Part shown: piece by piece, positions 17,908-26,904 of the stretch | Layout of the letters: each line of letters starts with the position of its first letter | Numbering within the stretch: the stretch's first letter is position 1 | Assembly: GCA_009773765.1 (NCBI GenBank) | Contig: WTWZ01000003.1 | Coordinates: 124,001 to 188,000 of the forward strand | Reading direction: 5' to 3' | Source of the DNA: Prolixibacteraceae bacterium | Lineage (GTDB): Bacteria; Bacteroidota; Bacteroidia; Bacteroidales; Prolixibacteraceae | DNA length: 64,000 bases | The notes under the pieces: generated by a model | Seen by the model: the letters and a program-made list of their open reading frames with translations, nothing else | Database searches by the model: none | Told to the model about the DNA's origin: nothing | Translations under genes and position numbers: made by a program

Positions 17908-19854
17908 ATGATTGATAAAAAAGGAAGCTTATTAGAAAAAATAAATAGTCCGGCCGACTTAAAAAAACTTCAACCTGAACTATTACCAGAGGTTTGCAAA
18001 GATTTAAGAAATTTTATAATTGATGAATTATCAATAAACCCAGGCCATTTTGGCGCAAGTTTGGGAGTTGTTGAATTAACGGTTGCCTTACACTATGTTT
18101 ACAACACACCATACGATCAAATCATTTGGGACGTTGGCCACCAGGCTTACGGCCATAAAATTTTAACCGGGCGCAAGGAAGTTTTTAACACCAACCGAAA
18201 ATTTAAAGGAATCAGCGGTTTTCCGAAGAGAGAAGAAAGTATTTACGATGCTTTTGGGGTTGGGCACGCATCAACTTCAATATCGGCAGCGCTTGGAATG
18301 GCTGTGGCGTCGAAATTAAAAAACGAGACCGGCAGAAAAGTAATAGCCGTGATTGGCGATGGTGCGATGACAGGGGGGATGGCATTTGAAGGACTGAACA
18401 ATGCCGGCGAAAATAATTCCGACATACTTGTCATTCTCAACGATAACAACATGGCCATAGACCCCAGTGTTGGCGGAATAAACCGGTACCTGCTCAATAT
18501 TTCAAAATCGGAAACCTACAACCGGTTTAAAAAAGATGTTTGGGAGGGACTTGGGAAACTGGATGGGTTTGGTAAAAAAGCAAGAAAACTTCTTCAAAAA
18601 AACCAACATGCACTAAAAAATCTGTTACTCAAGGAAAACAATATTTTCGAGGCTTTGGATTTCAGGTACTTTGGCCCGGTTGACGGGCATGACATTATAT
18701 ACCTGACCGAAGTTCTGAATGATTTGAAAAATTTACCGGGCCCTAAATTACTTCATATCATCACGCAAAAGGGCAAAGGTTTCAAACTCGCCGAAATCAA
18801 TCAGACCAAATATCATGCTCCGGGCCTGTTCGACAAGGAAACAGGTGAAATTTATTCGTGCGATTGTCCGATTGATAAAGCACCAAAATTTCAGAATGTT
18901 TTTGGTGAAACACTGCTTGAACTGGCCGAATTAAACGAAAAAATAGTTGGAATTACCCCTGCTATGCCAACCGGATGTTCAATGAACCTTTTATTTGCAA
19001 AAATGCCAACACGTGCTTTCGACGTTGGAATAGCAGAACAACACGCAGTTACATTTTCAGCCGGATTGGCAACCCAGGGAATGGTGCCATTTTGCAACAT
19101 ATATTCCACATTCATGCAGCGGGCTTACGATCAGGTGGTTCATGACGTTGCAATTCAGAAGCTTCCTGTTATTTTTTGTCTCGATCGCGGCGGTCTGGTT
19201 GGCGAAGATGGCCCAACACACCACGGAGTTTTTGATATTGCGTACATGAGGTCCATTCCAAATATGATAGTGTCGGCGCCAATGGACGAGGTAGAATTGC
19301 GCAACCTGATGTACACTGCTCAATTACCTGAAAATAAACTGCCTTTCTCAATCAGGTATCCGCGGGGATGCGGCATTAAACCCAACTGGAAAAAGCCATT
19401 CGAAAAAATTGAAATCGGGAAAGGCCGTAAACTTGATGACGGGAAAGATGTTGCTTTGCTGAGTATCGGGAAAGCCGGGATTTTTGCTAAACGGGCAGTA
19501 AAAAGCCTTGAAAATAAAGATGTTTCAGCAGCACACTACGATTTACGGTTTGTAAAACCCATCGATAAGGAAATGCTTACTGAAGTGTTTGAAAATTTCA
19601 AATTCATAGTTACCATTGAAGATGGAACAATACAGGGAGGATTTGGAAGCGCAGTTCTTGAATTTATGGCACAAAACAATTACTCAGCAACCATTAAACT
19701 TCTTGGTATTCCCGATAAATTTATTGAACACGGCACCCTGGACGATTTATACAGGGAATGTGGCATCGACGTGAAAGGTATTACCAGCGCTGTACTTGAG
19801 CTACTCGGAAAAACTGAAAGTATTCTGCTGAAATCGTTACACAGTCATATGTAA
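17908..19854 (+). CDS. dxs: 1-deoxy-D-xylulose-5-phosphate synthase
   Basis: The 648-residue enzyme joins pyruvate and glyceraldehyde 3-phosphate in the first step of the non-mevalonate isoprenoid pathway. The thiamine diphosphate motif is [18 protein letters not shown] with LNDNNMAID following. The transketolase pyrimidine domain is visible as [17 protein letters not shown], and the C-terminal domain ends [20 protein letters not shown]. Length is slightly above the typical 620-640. It is preceded by coaX and followed by a sensor kinase gene; no other MEP-pathway genes are in the window. Confidence 0.97.
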   Translation: MIDKKGSLLEKINSPADLKKLQPELLPEVCKDLRNFIIDELSINPGHFGASLGVVELTVALHYVYNTPYDQIIWDVGHQAYGHKILTGRKEVFNTNRKFKGISGFPKREESIYDAFGVGHASTSISAALGMAVASKLKNETGRKVIAVIGDGAMTGGMAFEGLNNAGENNSDILVILNDNNMAIDPSVGGINRYLLNISKSETYNRFKKDVWEGLGKLDGFGKKARKLLQKNQHALKNLLLKENNIFEALDFRYFGPVDGHDIIYLTEVLNDLKNLPGPKLLHIITQKGKGFKLAEINQTKYHAPGLFDKETGEIYSCDCPIDKAPKFQNVFGETLLELAELNEKIVGITPAMPTGCSMNLLFAKMPTRAFDVGIAEQHAVTFSAGLATQGMVPFCNIYSTFMQRAYDQVVHDVAIQKLPVIFCLDRGGLVGEDGPTHHGVFDIAYMRSIPNMIVSAPMDEVELRNLMYTAQLPENKLPFSIRYPRGCGIKPNWKKPFEKIEIGKGRKLDDGKDVALLSIGKAGIFAKRAVKSLENKDVSAAHYDLRFVKPIDKEMLTEVFENFKFIVTIEDGTIQGGFGSAVLEFMAQNNYSATIKLLGIPDKFIEHGTLDDLYRECGIDVKGITSAVLELLGKTESILLKSLHSHM

Positions 19855-19983
19855 ATTTTAAGAACCATAATTTATAAGCAGCTAAAATTTCTGTTAAAAA
19901 TTATGAAATTCACAATTGAGAGGTAAAAAATAATATTATTATCTTTCTTTCGTTTTCAACATTTAAACAATAAAACTATTGCT

Positions 19984-21165
19984 TTGGATATTTATCTGAA
20001 AAGAAAGCGCGGGAAAATTCTTCTCCTTGTAATTGCAATTCTTATTGGAGTTTCATCACTGCTGTACACAAACTGGCTCACCGGTAAAATGGCACAGGAA
20101 GAGCGCAAAAGGGTGGAACTTTGGGCTGAAGCAACCAAGGAACTGATTGGTGCTTCCATCGAAGTTACGTCTCCCGAAATGGAACGGTTAAATACCAATT
20201 ATCTGAATTTCCTTAGCTTAGTTGCCACTCAAAACACCACTATTCCGATAATAATTGTTGAAAAAGATGGCACGTTTAATACTGCTGCCAATATAAAATA
20301 CAATGAAGAGCGGAAGGGAGAAGCACTGCAACGTGAACTAAAAAAAATGAAAGACCGTGTTGAACCTATTCCCATCGAATTATCGGAGGATAATACCCAA
20401 CTTCTTTATTACAGCGAATCGAGTATTTTACGTAATCTGAGATATTATCCCTTTATTCAGCTTTTTGTTATCATCGTTTTTATAGCAGTTGCCTATTTTG
20501 CCTTTTCTGCGACACAAAAAGCAGAGCAAAACCAGGTTTGGGTTGGAATGTCGAAGGAAACCGCACACCAGTTGGGCACACCCATTTCGTCGTTAATGGC
20601 CTGGATTGAAATATTAAAACTCAAGGACGTGGACGAATCGCTAATTAAAGAATTTGAAAAGGATATCGAACGGCTTGAAAGAATAACCGAACGGTTTTCT
20701 AAAATTGGCTCAAAACCAGACCTGTTTCCCACAAATTTAGTTGAAGCATTAAATTCAACGGTTAATTATTTAAAAATACGCTCCTCCAACAAAGTAATTT
20801 TTAAAACTTCTTTTTCAGAAAACGACGTGGTTGAAACACATCTGAACACTGCACTTTTTTCGTGGGTGGTTGAAAACCTGTGTAAAAATGCCATCGATGC
20901 AATGGAGAATCATGGAACAATTAAAATCGATTTGCACGAAAAAGGAAATTCGATTCTGATTGATATTACCGATACCGGAAAAGGTGTTCCAAAATCGCAG
21001 TTCAAAACCATTTTTCAACCCGGGTACTCTACTAAAAAGAGGGGTTGGGGACTGGGACTTTCACTTGCAAAACGAATAATTGAAAATTATCACAACGGAA
21101 AAATCTTTATTAAATGGTCCGAAATTGGCAAGGGCACAACATTCAGGATTATTTTAAACAAGTAA
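19984..21165 (+). CDS. Sensor histidine kinase, two-transmembrane
   Basis: The protein has transmembrane helices near residues 11-28 and 156-176 flanking a periplasmic segment of about 125 residues. The HisKA helix contains the phospho-acceptor His195 (KETAHQLGTPISSL), and the ATPase domain has an N box (VVENLCKNAIDAM), G1 (DTGKGVP) and G2 (KKRGWGLGLSLAKRI). No HAMP domain is evident. The frame has no ATG before the first membrane helix, so translation probably starts at TTG 19984 (or an ATT two codons earlier); the next ATG would delete the helix. A response-regulator partner is not adjacent. Confidence 0.88.
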   Translation: MDIYLKRKRGKILLLVIAILIGVSSLLYTNWLTGKMAQEERKRVELWAEATKELIGASIEVTSPEMERLNTNYLNFLSLVATQNTTIPIIIVEKDGTFNTAANIKYNEERKGEALQRELKKMKDRVEPIPIELSEDNTQLLYYSESSILRNLRYYPFIQLFVIIVFIAVAYFAFSATQKAEQNQVWVGMSKETAHQLGTPISSLMAWIEILKLKDVDESLIKEFEKDIERLERITERFSKIGSKPDLFPTNLVEALNSTVNYLKIRSSNKVIFKTSFSENDVVETHLNTALFSWVVENLCKNAIDAMENHGTIKIDLHEKGNSILIDITDTGKGVPKSQFKTIFQPGYSTKKRGWGLGLSLAKRIIENYHNGKIFIKWSEIGKGTTFRIILNK

Positions 21166-21264
21166 AGCAGGCTGCCAGTACAAAAAATGCACAATCTTCT
21201 TCATTCATTATGAAGCAAAACGGAATTATTTTTCTGATTTTTTCGGGTGTTGATAAAAAATTTA

Positions 21265-21272
21265 TACTTTTG
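21265..21272 (+). promoter_or_regulatory. TACTTTTG promoter element for DUF177-rpmF
   Basis: TACTTTTG lies 19 bases before a GTG and 31 before the ATG of the DUF177 gene. It matches the element used elsewhere in the window. Confidence 0.6.
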
Positions 21273-21303
21273 CATCCTCTTTTTTTGAAACGTGAGCTGG
21301 AGA

Positions 21304-21828
21304 ATGAAATATGATATTGAATTTAAAGGCCTTAAAGAAGGCCTTCACGATTTCGGGTTTGAAGCTGACAACAAGTTCTTTGCACATTTTGAAGAAAGCC
21401 TGGTTGAAAACGGTAAAATCACAGTAAAGGTAATATTTGAAAAACGCAGTTCGTTTATGAAATTGCATTTTGATATAACCGGCTGGCTCGAACTTGCCTG
21501 CGACCGTTGTCTGGATTTATACCAACAACCAATTAAGAATGAAACCGAGATTTTTGTTAAATTTGGGGAAAAAGAGTTCGACGACGGAGAAAATGTACTT
21601 TGGGTGAATCCCGAAGAACATCATATTAACCTGGCTCAGGTTATTTATGAATATGTTTCGTTAAGCATTCCTCTAAGGCATGTACACCCTAAAAACAGTG
21701 CCGGGAAAAGAGATTGCAACAGGGAAATGATTAAAAAACTGAAAAATTATAAGCACCCCGAAAGCAAATCGGATAAATTAACCGATCCGCGGTGGGAAGC
21801 ACTGAGAAGACTGGAAAATAATAATTAA
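21304..21828 (+). CDS. DUF177 / YceD family protein
   Basis: From ATG 21304 the product is 174 residues (MKYDIEFKGLKEGLHDF). A GTG four codons earlier is an alternative start. The DUF177 core shows the conserved cysteine pattern LACDRCLDLY followed by acidic loop FGEKEFDDGEN and the ending KNYKHPESKSDKLTDPRWEALRRL. This family, called YceD in E. coli, lies ahead of rpmF in most bacteria and is linked to 23S rRNA accumulation or 50S assembly. It is 12 bases upstream of rpmF, consistent with this conserved pair. Confidence 0.9.
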   Translation: MKYDIEFKGLKEGLHDFGFEADNKFFAHFEESLVENGKITVKVIFEKRSSFMKLHFDITGWLELACDRCLDLYQQPIKNETEIFVKFGEKEFDDGENVLWVNPEEHHINLAQVIYEYVSLSIPLRHVHPKNSAGKRDCNREMIKKLKNYKHPESKSDKLTDPRWEALRRLENNN

Positions 21829-21840
21829 AAACTATATATT

Positions 21841-22026
21841 ATGGCACATCCAAAGCATAGAATATCGAGTACAAGAAGGGACAAAAGGCGCACGCACTAT
21901 AAAGCAGTTGCGCCAACACTTGCTGCCTGCTCTAATTGCGGCGCTACATTTAAATATCACACGGTTTGTCCTGAGTGCGGATACTACCGCGGCAAACAGG
22001 TAGTAGTAAAAGAAATTGCAGTATAA
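21841..22026 (+). CDS. rpmF: 50S ribosomal protein L32
   Basis: The 61-residue protein begins MAHPKHRISSTRRDKRRTHY and has two zinc-type cysteine pairs, CSNCG and CPECG, so this is the zinc-binding form of L32. It is a component of the large ribosomal subunit. It directly follows the DUF177 gene and is closed by a strong hairpin terminator, separating it from fabH. Confidence 0.98.
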   Translation: MAHPKHRISSTRRDKRRTHYKAVAPTLAACSNCGATFKYHTVCPECGYYRGKQVVVKEIAV

Positions 22027-22051
22027 ACCAGGTTAACCGCCTGGTTTTTTT
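22025..22051 (+). terminator. Terminator after rpmF
   Basis: Stem AAACCAGG / CCTGGTTT with loop TTAACCG followed by a T run overlaps the rpmF stop codon. Confidence 0.85.
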
Positions 22052-22151
22052 ATCGAACCGTAAGAAAAATCAAAAAGGTTGAAACCCCGGAATTCAATTT
22101 TGAGAATTATCGGATTCAAAATGCAGATTTTTCAATAATTGTAAAAAACAA

Positions 22152-23150
22152 ATGGCAACATTAAGGGCGGCGATTACAGGAGTTGGGGCACATTTGCCCG
22201 AATACAGGTTAACAAACGAGGAAATCAGCACTATGGTTGATACATCCGACGAGTGGATAATGCAGCGCATTGGAATTAAGGAACGCCGGATATGCAAAGA
22301 CCCTGGTAAAGCGACCAGCGATTTGGGGACAAAAGCCGTCGAAAATTTACTTTCAAAAACCAACACTTCCCCTAATGAAATTGATATGCTGATTTGCGCT
22401 ACAATAACTCCTGACATGCCTTTTCCGGCTACTGCAAATATAATTGCCCAGAAAACCGGAATCCGAAATGCCTGGAGTTTCGATTTAAATGCTGCCTGTT
22501 CAGGTTTTATTTTTGCACTTTCAACGGCAGTTCAGTTTATCGAATCGGGCCGTTACAACAGGGTTATTGTGGTTGCTGCTGAAAAAATGTCGGCTATAAC
22601 CAATTACACCGATCGTACAACCTGCCCGCTTTTTGGTGATGCAGGCACTGCTATTTTACTTGAACCCACAATTGAAGATGTTGGGGTAATTGATTACTTA
22701 AACCGGGTTGACGGCCTGGGGCGCCATCACCTGCACATGAAAGCGGGCGGTTCATCGCAACCGGCATCGTATGAAACCGTTGACAGAATGGAACACTTTG
22801 TTTACCAGGAAGGCCAGGTTGTATTTAAAGCTGCCGTTTCGAACATGGCCAACGTTGCCGAAGAAATAATGAAAAAACATCATTTAAAATCTGAGGATAT
22901 TGCCTGGTTGGTCCCTCATCAGGCAAACATGCGGATTATTGATGCCATTGCCCGCCGTATGGGAGTTGGTACTGATAAAGTAATGGTTAACATTCAAAAA
23001 TACGGCAATACCACTTCTGCTACCATTCCGCTTTGTTTGTGGGATTACGAAAAAAAATTGAAAAAAGGAGATAATATTATTCTGGTTGCTTTCGGCGCTG
23101 GATTTACCTGGGGCAGCGTTTATCTGAAATGGGCATACGGCCCTGAATAG
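22152..23150 (+). CDS. fabH: 3-oxoacyl-[acyl-carrier-protein] synthase III
   Basis: The 332-residue thiolase-fold enzyme condenses acetyl-CoA with malonyl-ACP to start fatty acid synthesis. The catalytic triad is Cys116 (NAACSGF), His256 (VPHQANMR) and Asn286 (KYGNTTSA). The glycine-rich ending [19 protein letters not shown] is typical. In many bacteria plsX lies between rpmF and fabH; here it is absent and a terminator intervenes instead. Confidence 0.97.
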   Translation: MATLRAAITGVGAHLPEYRLTNEEISTMVDTSDEWIMQRIGIKERRICKDPGKATSDLGTKAVENLLSKTNTSPNEIDMLICATITPDMPFPATANIIAQKTGIRNAWSFDLNAACSGFIFALSTAVQFIESGRYNRVIVVAAEKMSAITNYTDRTTCPLFGDAGTAILLEPTIEDVGVIDYLNRVDGLGRHHLHMKAGGSSQPASYETVDRMEHFVYQEGQVVFKAAVSNMANVAEEIMKKHHLKSEDIAWLVPHQANMRIIDAIARRMGVGTDKVMVNIQKYGNTTSATIPLCLWDYEKKLKKGDNIILVAFGAGFTWGSVYLKWAYGPE

Positions 23151-23218
23151 AAAATACAAAAACCTGTTGCTAAAACAGTAAAAAATAGTAATTTCAAACC
23201 CCTGTAATTCATTTATAA

Positions 23219-23629
23219 ATGTTATTCAAAAAAACTAATAAAGAGCATAAAATGGCAAAACTAACCGGAAATGGAGAGGGCGTTAACCAATCAATCAACA
23301 TTATAAGCGAAGGAACCAAAATAAAAGGCGACATTAATGCCAATGGCGATATCAGAATTGACGGTGAATTAATGGGGAATATTTTGGCCAAAGGCAAACT
23401 GGTAGTTGGCCCCAAAGGCAGGATTGAAGGCCAAATAAACTGTAACAACATCGAAATTTCAGGCTATATTAAAGGAAAAGTTACGGCCAGCGAATTGCTC
23501 ATTATGAAATCAACCTCGCAGATTACCGGCGATATTGTTGCCGGAAAACTTTCAGTTGAGCCCGGTTCACTTTTTTCGGGCTCGTGTATTATGAATGGTA
23601 CAAAACCTTTAAATGAACCAGCAAAATAA
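23219..23629 (+). CDS. Bactofilin
   Basis: The 136-residue protein has the bactofilin beta-helix core made of short repeating rungs: TKIKGDINANGDIRIDGEL, GNILAKGKLVVGPKGRIEG and so on. Short flexible ends lie on both sides. Bactofilins polymerise without nucleotides and act as scaffolds for cell-shape or surface structures. A second possible start lies at ATG 23252. The last 17 bases overlap the start of atpZ, so the gene appears translationally linked to the ATP synthase cluster, an unusual neighbour. Confidence 0.93.
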   Translation: MLFKKTNKEHKMAKLTGNGEGVNQSINIISEGTKIKGDINANGDIRIDGELMGNILAKGKLVVGPKGRIEGQINCNNIEISGYIKGKVTASELLIMKSTSQITGDIVAGKLSVEPGSLFSGSCIMNGTKPLNEPAK

Positions 23630-23837
23630 CCACAAAAATAAAATCGACAATTATATACGTTACTCCAGTCTTGCGTTCGAGATGATGGCAATTATCGGCG
23701 CTGGTACCTATGGAGGTTTCAAAATAGACCAGTGGATGAAAAATGAATTTAAAGGTTTTACACTGGGATTTATGATTCTTTCGGTTATAGCAGCGGTGTT
23801 GTATGCAACAAAAAATCTTTTAAAAAGAAAACAGTAA
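23613..23837 (+). CDS. AtpZ/AtpI-family ATP synthase-associated protein
   Basis: The 74-residue protein has two membrane helices (about 20-38 and 48-66) separated by the motif GGFKIDQWMKNEFKG, which fits AtpZ/AtpI proteins found at the head of ATP synthase operons. Such proteins are linked to c-ring assembly or Mg2+/Ca2+ transport. It overlaps the bactofilin by 17 bases and precedes another small membrane gene. Confidence 0.85.
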   Translation: MNQQNNHKNKIDNYIRYSSLAFEMMAIIGAGTYGGFKIDQWMKNEFKGFTLGFMILSVIAAVLYATKNLLKRKQ

Positions 23838-23850
23838 ACCGTAAATACGG

Positions 23851-24243
23851 ATGAAAAAATTTATAATTAAAGTAACCATAATTTCTGTTGTTTTGGCTCT
23901 GTTAGGCTGGTTTGTATTTTCGCAGTTCATACCTCAGTATTATTTGCCTGTTTTGCCATTCCTTTTGCTGTTCTTTATTATGGTATCAACTGCCGTTCAC
24001 GCATTTCAGTTGCAGCAGGCAAAAAAAGATATGGCAAAATTTGCCCGAAACAACCTGCTTATTACTTTTTTTAAACTGATTTTTTATTTAACCGTTGTTA
24101 TTACATACTTCGCAGTGGATGCCAAAAACGCAATAATTTTTGTTATTTGTTTTATGTTTCTTTACCTCATTTTTACTGTAATCGAAGTAACTTCGCTAAT
24201 AAAAGAAACTTCAGGCAACAAAAACAAAGGACAACGTTTATGA
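23851..24243 (+). CDS. Small membrane protein of the ATP synthase cluster
   Basis: The 130-residue product is nearly all hydrophobic, with about four helices (residues about 6-24, 28-48, 70-90 and 95-118). Position between atpZ and atpB suggests a subunit-I-like role, but the sequence does not match AtpI closely enough to name it. Confidence 0.75.
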   Translation: MKKFIIKVTIISVVLALLGWFVFSQFIPQYYLPVLPFLLLFFIMVSTAVHAFQLQQAKKDMAKFARNNLLITFFKLIFYLTVVITYFAVDAKNAIIFVICFMFLYLIFTVIEVTSLIKETSGNKNKGQRL

Positions 24244-24321
24244 GATGAATTTACTTCTTTGAAAATTAAATTATTAAACCATGAAAAAAAAGGTTTTTCG
24301 AAAGTCGTAAAAAAAATCTTT

Positions 24322-24329
24322 TAAATTTG
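24322..24329 (+). promoter_or_regulatory. TAAATTTG promoter element before atpB
   Basis: TAAATTTG fits TAnnTTTG and overlaps a TTG (24327) that opens the atpB frame upstream of its ATG. This implies that translation starts at ATG 24357 and that atpB onward may have a promoter separate from atpZ. Confidence 0.45.
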
Positions 24330-24356
24330 TGGGCATTAGTTAAGCACTTTAGAACA

Positions 24357-25466
24357 ATGTTAAAACTTTCGGTGAGGATATTACTGATATTCATACTTGG
24401 GTTAGCTGTTTCCTTTGAGGTTAAAGCAAGCAAGGAAAACGAACCCCTTCATTCCGATTCTCTTATTAAGGAAGAATTCAACACCGGCAGGTTTATTATC
24501 GAGCACGTAATGGATTCATACGACTGGCATGTTGTATCGCTTGGCACTACTCACATCAGCATTCCGTTACCCATTATTTTATACAGTAAAAATCCGGATT
24601 TGCATGGTGGAAAAAATTTTCATGTTTTCATGTCGAACAAGTTTAACCATGCCCACAATGATTATAGGGGTTTCAGAATTTCGCACAGCCATGAAAATGA
24701 CGGTAAAATTGTGGAACTCGACCAACACGGAAACGAAATTGGTAAACCGCTTGATTTTTCAATAACAAAAGTTGTTGCCGGGATATTTTTTTCTGCTCTT
24801 TTATTGGTTGTAATGCTTACTCATGTTGTTCGCAAATTAAACAAAAACAAGGGTAAGGCCCCTAAAGGTATTCAAAATTTACTTGAGCCTGTTGTTCTTT
24901 TTATTCGCGATCAAATAGCAAAACCGGCAATTGGCGAAAAGAAATACGAAAAGTTTATGCCATTTCTATTAACAATGTTCTTTTTTATCCTCATTAATAA
25001 TTTAATGGGATTAATTCCTTTTCCACCATTTGGCGCCAATGTAACCGGCAATATTGCAGTAACCATGGTACTCGCTTTATTTACTTTTTTTGTTACTTCA
25101 ATAAACGGAAATAAACATTACTGGAAAGAAATATATAATCCCGATGTACCCTGGTGGTTAAAATTTCCTGTTCCATTAATGCCCATAGTTGAGTTTTCGG
25201 GGGTAATTACAAAACCTTTTGTTTTAATGGTACGTTTGTTTGCCAACATGCTTGCCGGCCACATGATTGTAACGGTTTTTATTAGTTTGATATTTATTTT
25301 TGCCAGTTTGTACGGCCCTTTGGCCGGATTGGCAGTGAGTCCCGTTTCAATTCTGTTTTCGGTTTTTATTTTGCTGCTCGATGTTTTGGTTTCGTTAATA
25401 CAATCTTATGTTTTTACTCTGTTGTCGGCCATCTATTTCGGTATGGCCACCGCAGAACATCATTAA
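24357..25466 (+). CDS. atpB: F0F1 ATP synthase subunit a
   Basis: From ATG 24357 the product is 369 residues, longer than the usual 250-270 because of an N-terminal signal-like helix (LSVRILLIFILGLAVSFEVKA) and a histidine-rich periplasmic segment before the core. This extension is common in Bacteroidota. The core has the conserved proton-channel Arg in VRLFANMLAGH and the final helix VSLIQSYVFTLLSAIYFG with its Gln and Tyr. A TTG ten codons upstream is an alternative start but overlaps a promoter element. Subunit a feeds protons to the c-ring. Confidence 0.95.
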   Translation: MLKLSVRILLIFILGLAVSFEVKASKENEPLHSDSLIKEEFNTGRFIIEHVMDSYDWHVVSLGTTHISIPLPIILYSKNPDLHGGKNFHVFMSNKFNHAHNDYRGFRISHSHENDGKIVELDQHGNEIGKPLDFSITKVVAGIFFSALLLVVMLTHVVRKLNKNKGKAPKGIQNLLEPVVLFIRDQIAKPAIGEKKYEKFMPFLLTMFFFILINNLMGLIPFPPFGANVTGNIAVTMVLALFTFFVTSINGNKHYWKEIYNPDVPWWLKFPVPLMPIVEFSGVITKPFVLMVRLFANMLAGHMIVTVFISLIFIFASLYGPLAGLAVSPVSILFSVFILLLDVLVSLIQSYVFTLLSAIYFGMATAEHH

Positions 25467-25490
25467 TAATCATTATTAAATTTAAATGCT

Positions 25491-25754
25491 ATGTTATCAG
25501 TAATTTTCACAGTATTGCTTCAGGCGACAACAGGCGCTGCTATTGGAAAAGCGGGCGCTGCCCTTGGGGCTGCAATTGCAGCAATTGCAGCAGCTATGGG
25601 TATCGGTAAAATCGGAGCCGCTGCAATGGAAGCCATCGCCCGCCAACCCGAGGCAAGCGGCGACATTCGCTCTAACATGATTGTTGCAGCTGCATTAATT
25701 GAAGGTGTGGCCTTTTTTGCAGTAATCGTGTGTACGCTAGTTATTTTCATTTAG
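25491..25754 (+). CDS. atpE: F0F1 ATP synthase subunit c
   Basis: The 87-residue hairpin protein has two membrane helices joined by the polar loop AIARQPEASGDI. The proton-carrying carboxylate is Glu71 (AALIEGVAFFAV). The Gln and Glu-Ser/Thr ligands of sodium-type rings are not apparent (Glu is followed by Gly), so proton coupling is likely. A long stem-loop lies just after it in the atpE-atpF gap. Confidence 0.97.
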   Translation: MLSVIFTVLLQATTGAAIGKAGAALGAAIAAIAAAMGIGKIGAAAMEAIARQPEASGDIRSNMIVAAALIEGVAFFAVIVCTLVIFI

Positions 25755-25766
25755 TGAAAACTTTTT

Positions 25767-25803
25767 GGCAACAACCTCCGGGATTGCCGGAGGTACTGTT
25801 GCC
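25767..25803 (+). other. Long intercistronic stem-loop after atpE
   Basis: GGCAACA-ACCTCCGG / CCGGAGGT-AC-TGTTGCC pairs over 15 base pairs around a GATTG loop. No T run follows, so it is unlikely to be a terminator. It could protect the upstream atpE mRNA from 3' exonucleases and help set higher c-subunit yield; this role is inferred. Confidence 0.6.
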
Positions 25804-25827
25804 ATGAAAAACTAAAAAATTAATATT

Positions 25828-26322
25828 ATGGGTTTAGTTACACCAAATCCCGGAACAATATTCTGGATGGTCATCATTTTCGGAATTGTCCTTTTCATTC
25901 TCCGGAAATTTGCATGGAAACCAATTTTAAATGCCCTGAAAGACAGGGAAGAATCAATTGCCAGCGCGTTAAATTTAGCTGAAGAAGCTAAAAAAGAAGT
26001 TGCCGGGTTAAAAGCCGAAAACGAAAAAGTGATGGCAGATGCCCGCAGGGAAAAAGAAATTATTCTGAAAGAAGCAAGAAAAATAAAGGATAAAATTATT
26101 GCCGAAGCAAAACAAAAAGCCAATCTTGAAACACAAAAAGCCATTGAATCGGCACGGGTTCAGATTCAGAATGAAAAAACAAGCGCTGTCAACGACATAA
26201 AAAAGCAGGTGGCTGAATTATCGCTGTTGATTGCTGAAAAAGTGGTTAAAAAAGAATTAAGCAGCAAATCGGAACAGGAAAAACTGGTGGATGGTTTAAT
26301 TGACGACATTAAACTGAATTAA
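25828..26322 (+). CDS. atpF: F0F1 ATP synthase subunit b
   Basis: The 164-residue protein has one N-terminal membrane helix (IFWMVIIFGIVLFIL) and a long charged coiled-coil stalk rich in Ala, Glu and Lys. The conserved KFAWKPI junction follows the helix. It links F0 to F1 as peripheral stator and is followed within 5 bases by atpH. Confidence 0.96.
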   Translation: MGLVTPNPGTIFWMVIIFGIVLFILRKFAWKPILNALKDREESIASALNLAEEAKKEVAGLKAENEKVMADARREKEIILKEARKIKDKIIAEAKQKANLETQKAIESARVQIQNEKTSAVNDIKKQVAELSLLIAEKVVKKELSSKSEQEKLVDGLIDDIKLN

Positions 26323-26327
26323 AACTA

Positions 26328-26876
26328 ATGACTGTTAGCGCAATAAGGGTAAGATACGCCAAAGCTTTTTTCCTGCTGGCAAAAGAGAAAAAAATGCTGA
26401 ACACACTTAAAACTGATATTCAAAAAGTTTTTGATGTATGCAGCCTCTCGCCTGATTTTATAAATATGCTTGAAAGCCCTGTAATTAAAACATCTAAAAA
26501 GGTTCAATTGTTAACGGCAATATTTAAAACTGAAATTCACCTGTTAACCTTAAACTTTCTTGTATTAATCACCAAAAATAAAAGAGAAAATTACATTCCC
26601 GGAATCTGTCGTAACTTTTTGGAGATGACCAGAGAAGATCAAAATATTAAATCGGCAGTCCTGGTTACCGCAACCGAAATAAACCCTAAGGCCAACGACA
26701 AGATCAGGAATCTGCTGGAAATGGAACTAAATGCAACCGTGGAATTATATTGTAAGACAGAGCCTGAAATTATTGGCGGTCTTATACTCAGAATTGACGA
26801 CAGGCAATACGATTCAAGCGTTGCCACTCAACTCAGAAAAATAAAACAACTGTTACTAAAAACGGAAATTTATTAA
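26328..26876 (+). CDS. atpH: F0F1 ATP synthase subunit delta
   Basis: The 182-residue protein begins with the RYAKAFFLLAKEK helix typical of the N-terminal OSCP/delta domain. It ends with the conserved C-terminal strand IIGGLILRIDDRQYDSSVATQL that binds subunit b. It joins the peripheral stalk to the top of F1. Confidence 0.95.
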   Translation: MTVSAIRVRYAKAFFLLAKEKKMLNTLKTDIQKVFDVCSLSPDFINMLESPVIKTSKKVQLLTAIFKTEIHLLTLNFLVLITKNKRENYIPGICRNFLEMTREDQNIKSAVLVTATEINPKANDKIRNLLEMELNATVELYCKTEPEIIGGLILRIDDRQYDSSVATQLRKIKQLLLKTEIY

Positions 26877-26904
26877 TTGAATTCGACTCGAAAAACAATA
26901 TAAA

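Noticed and set aside
24327-24356. TTG start of atpB ten codons upstream
   Set aside because: It overlaps the TAAATTTG element and the following ATG begins a normal signal-like helix.
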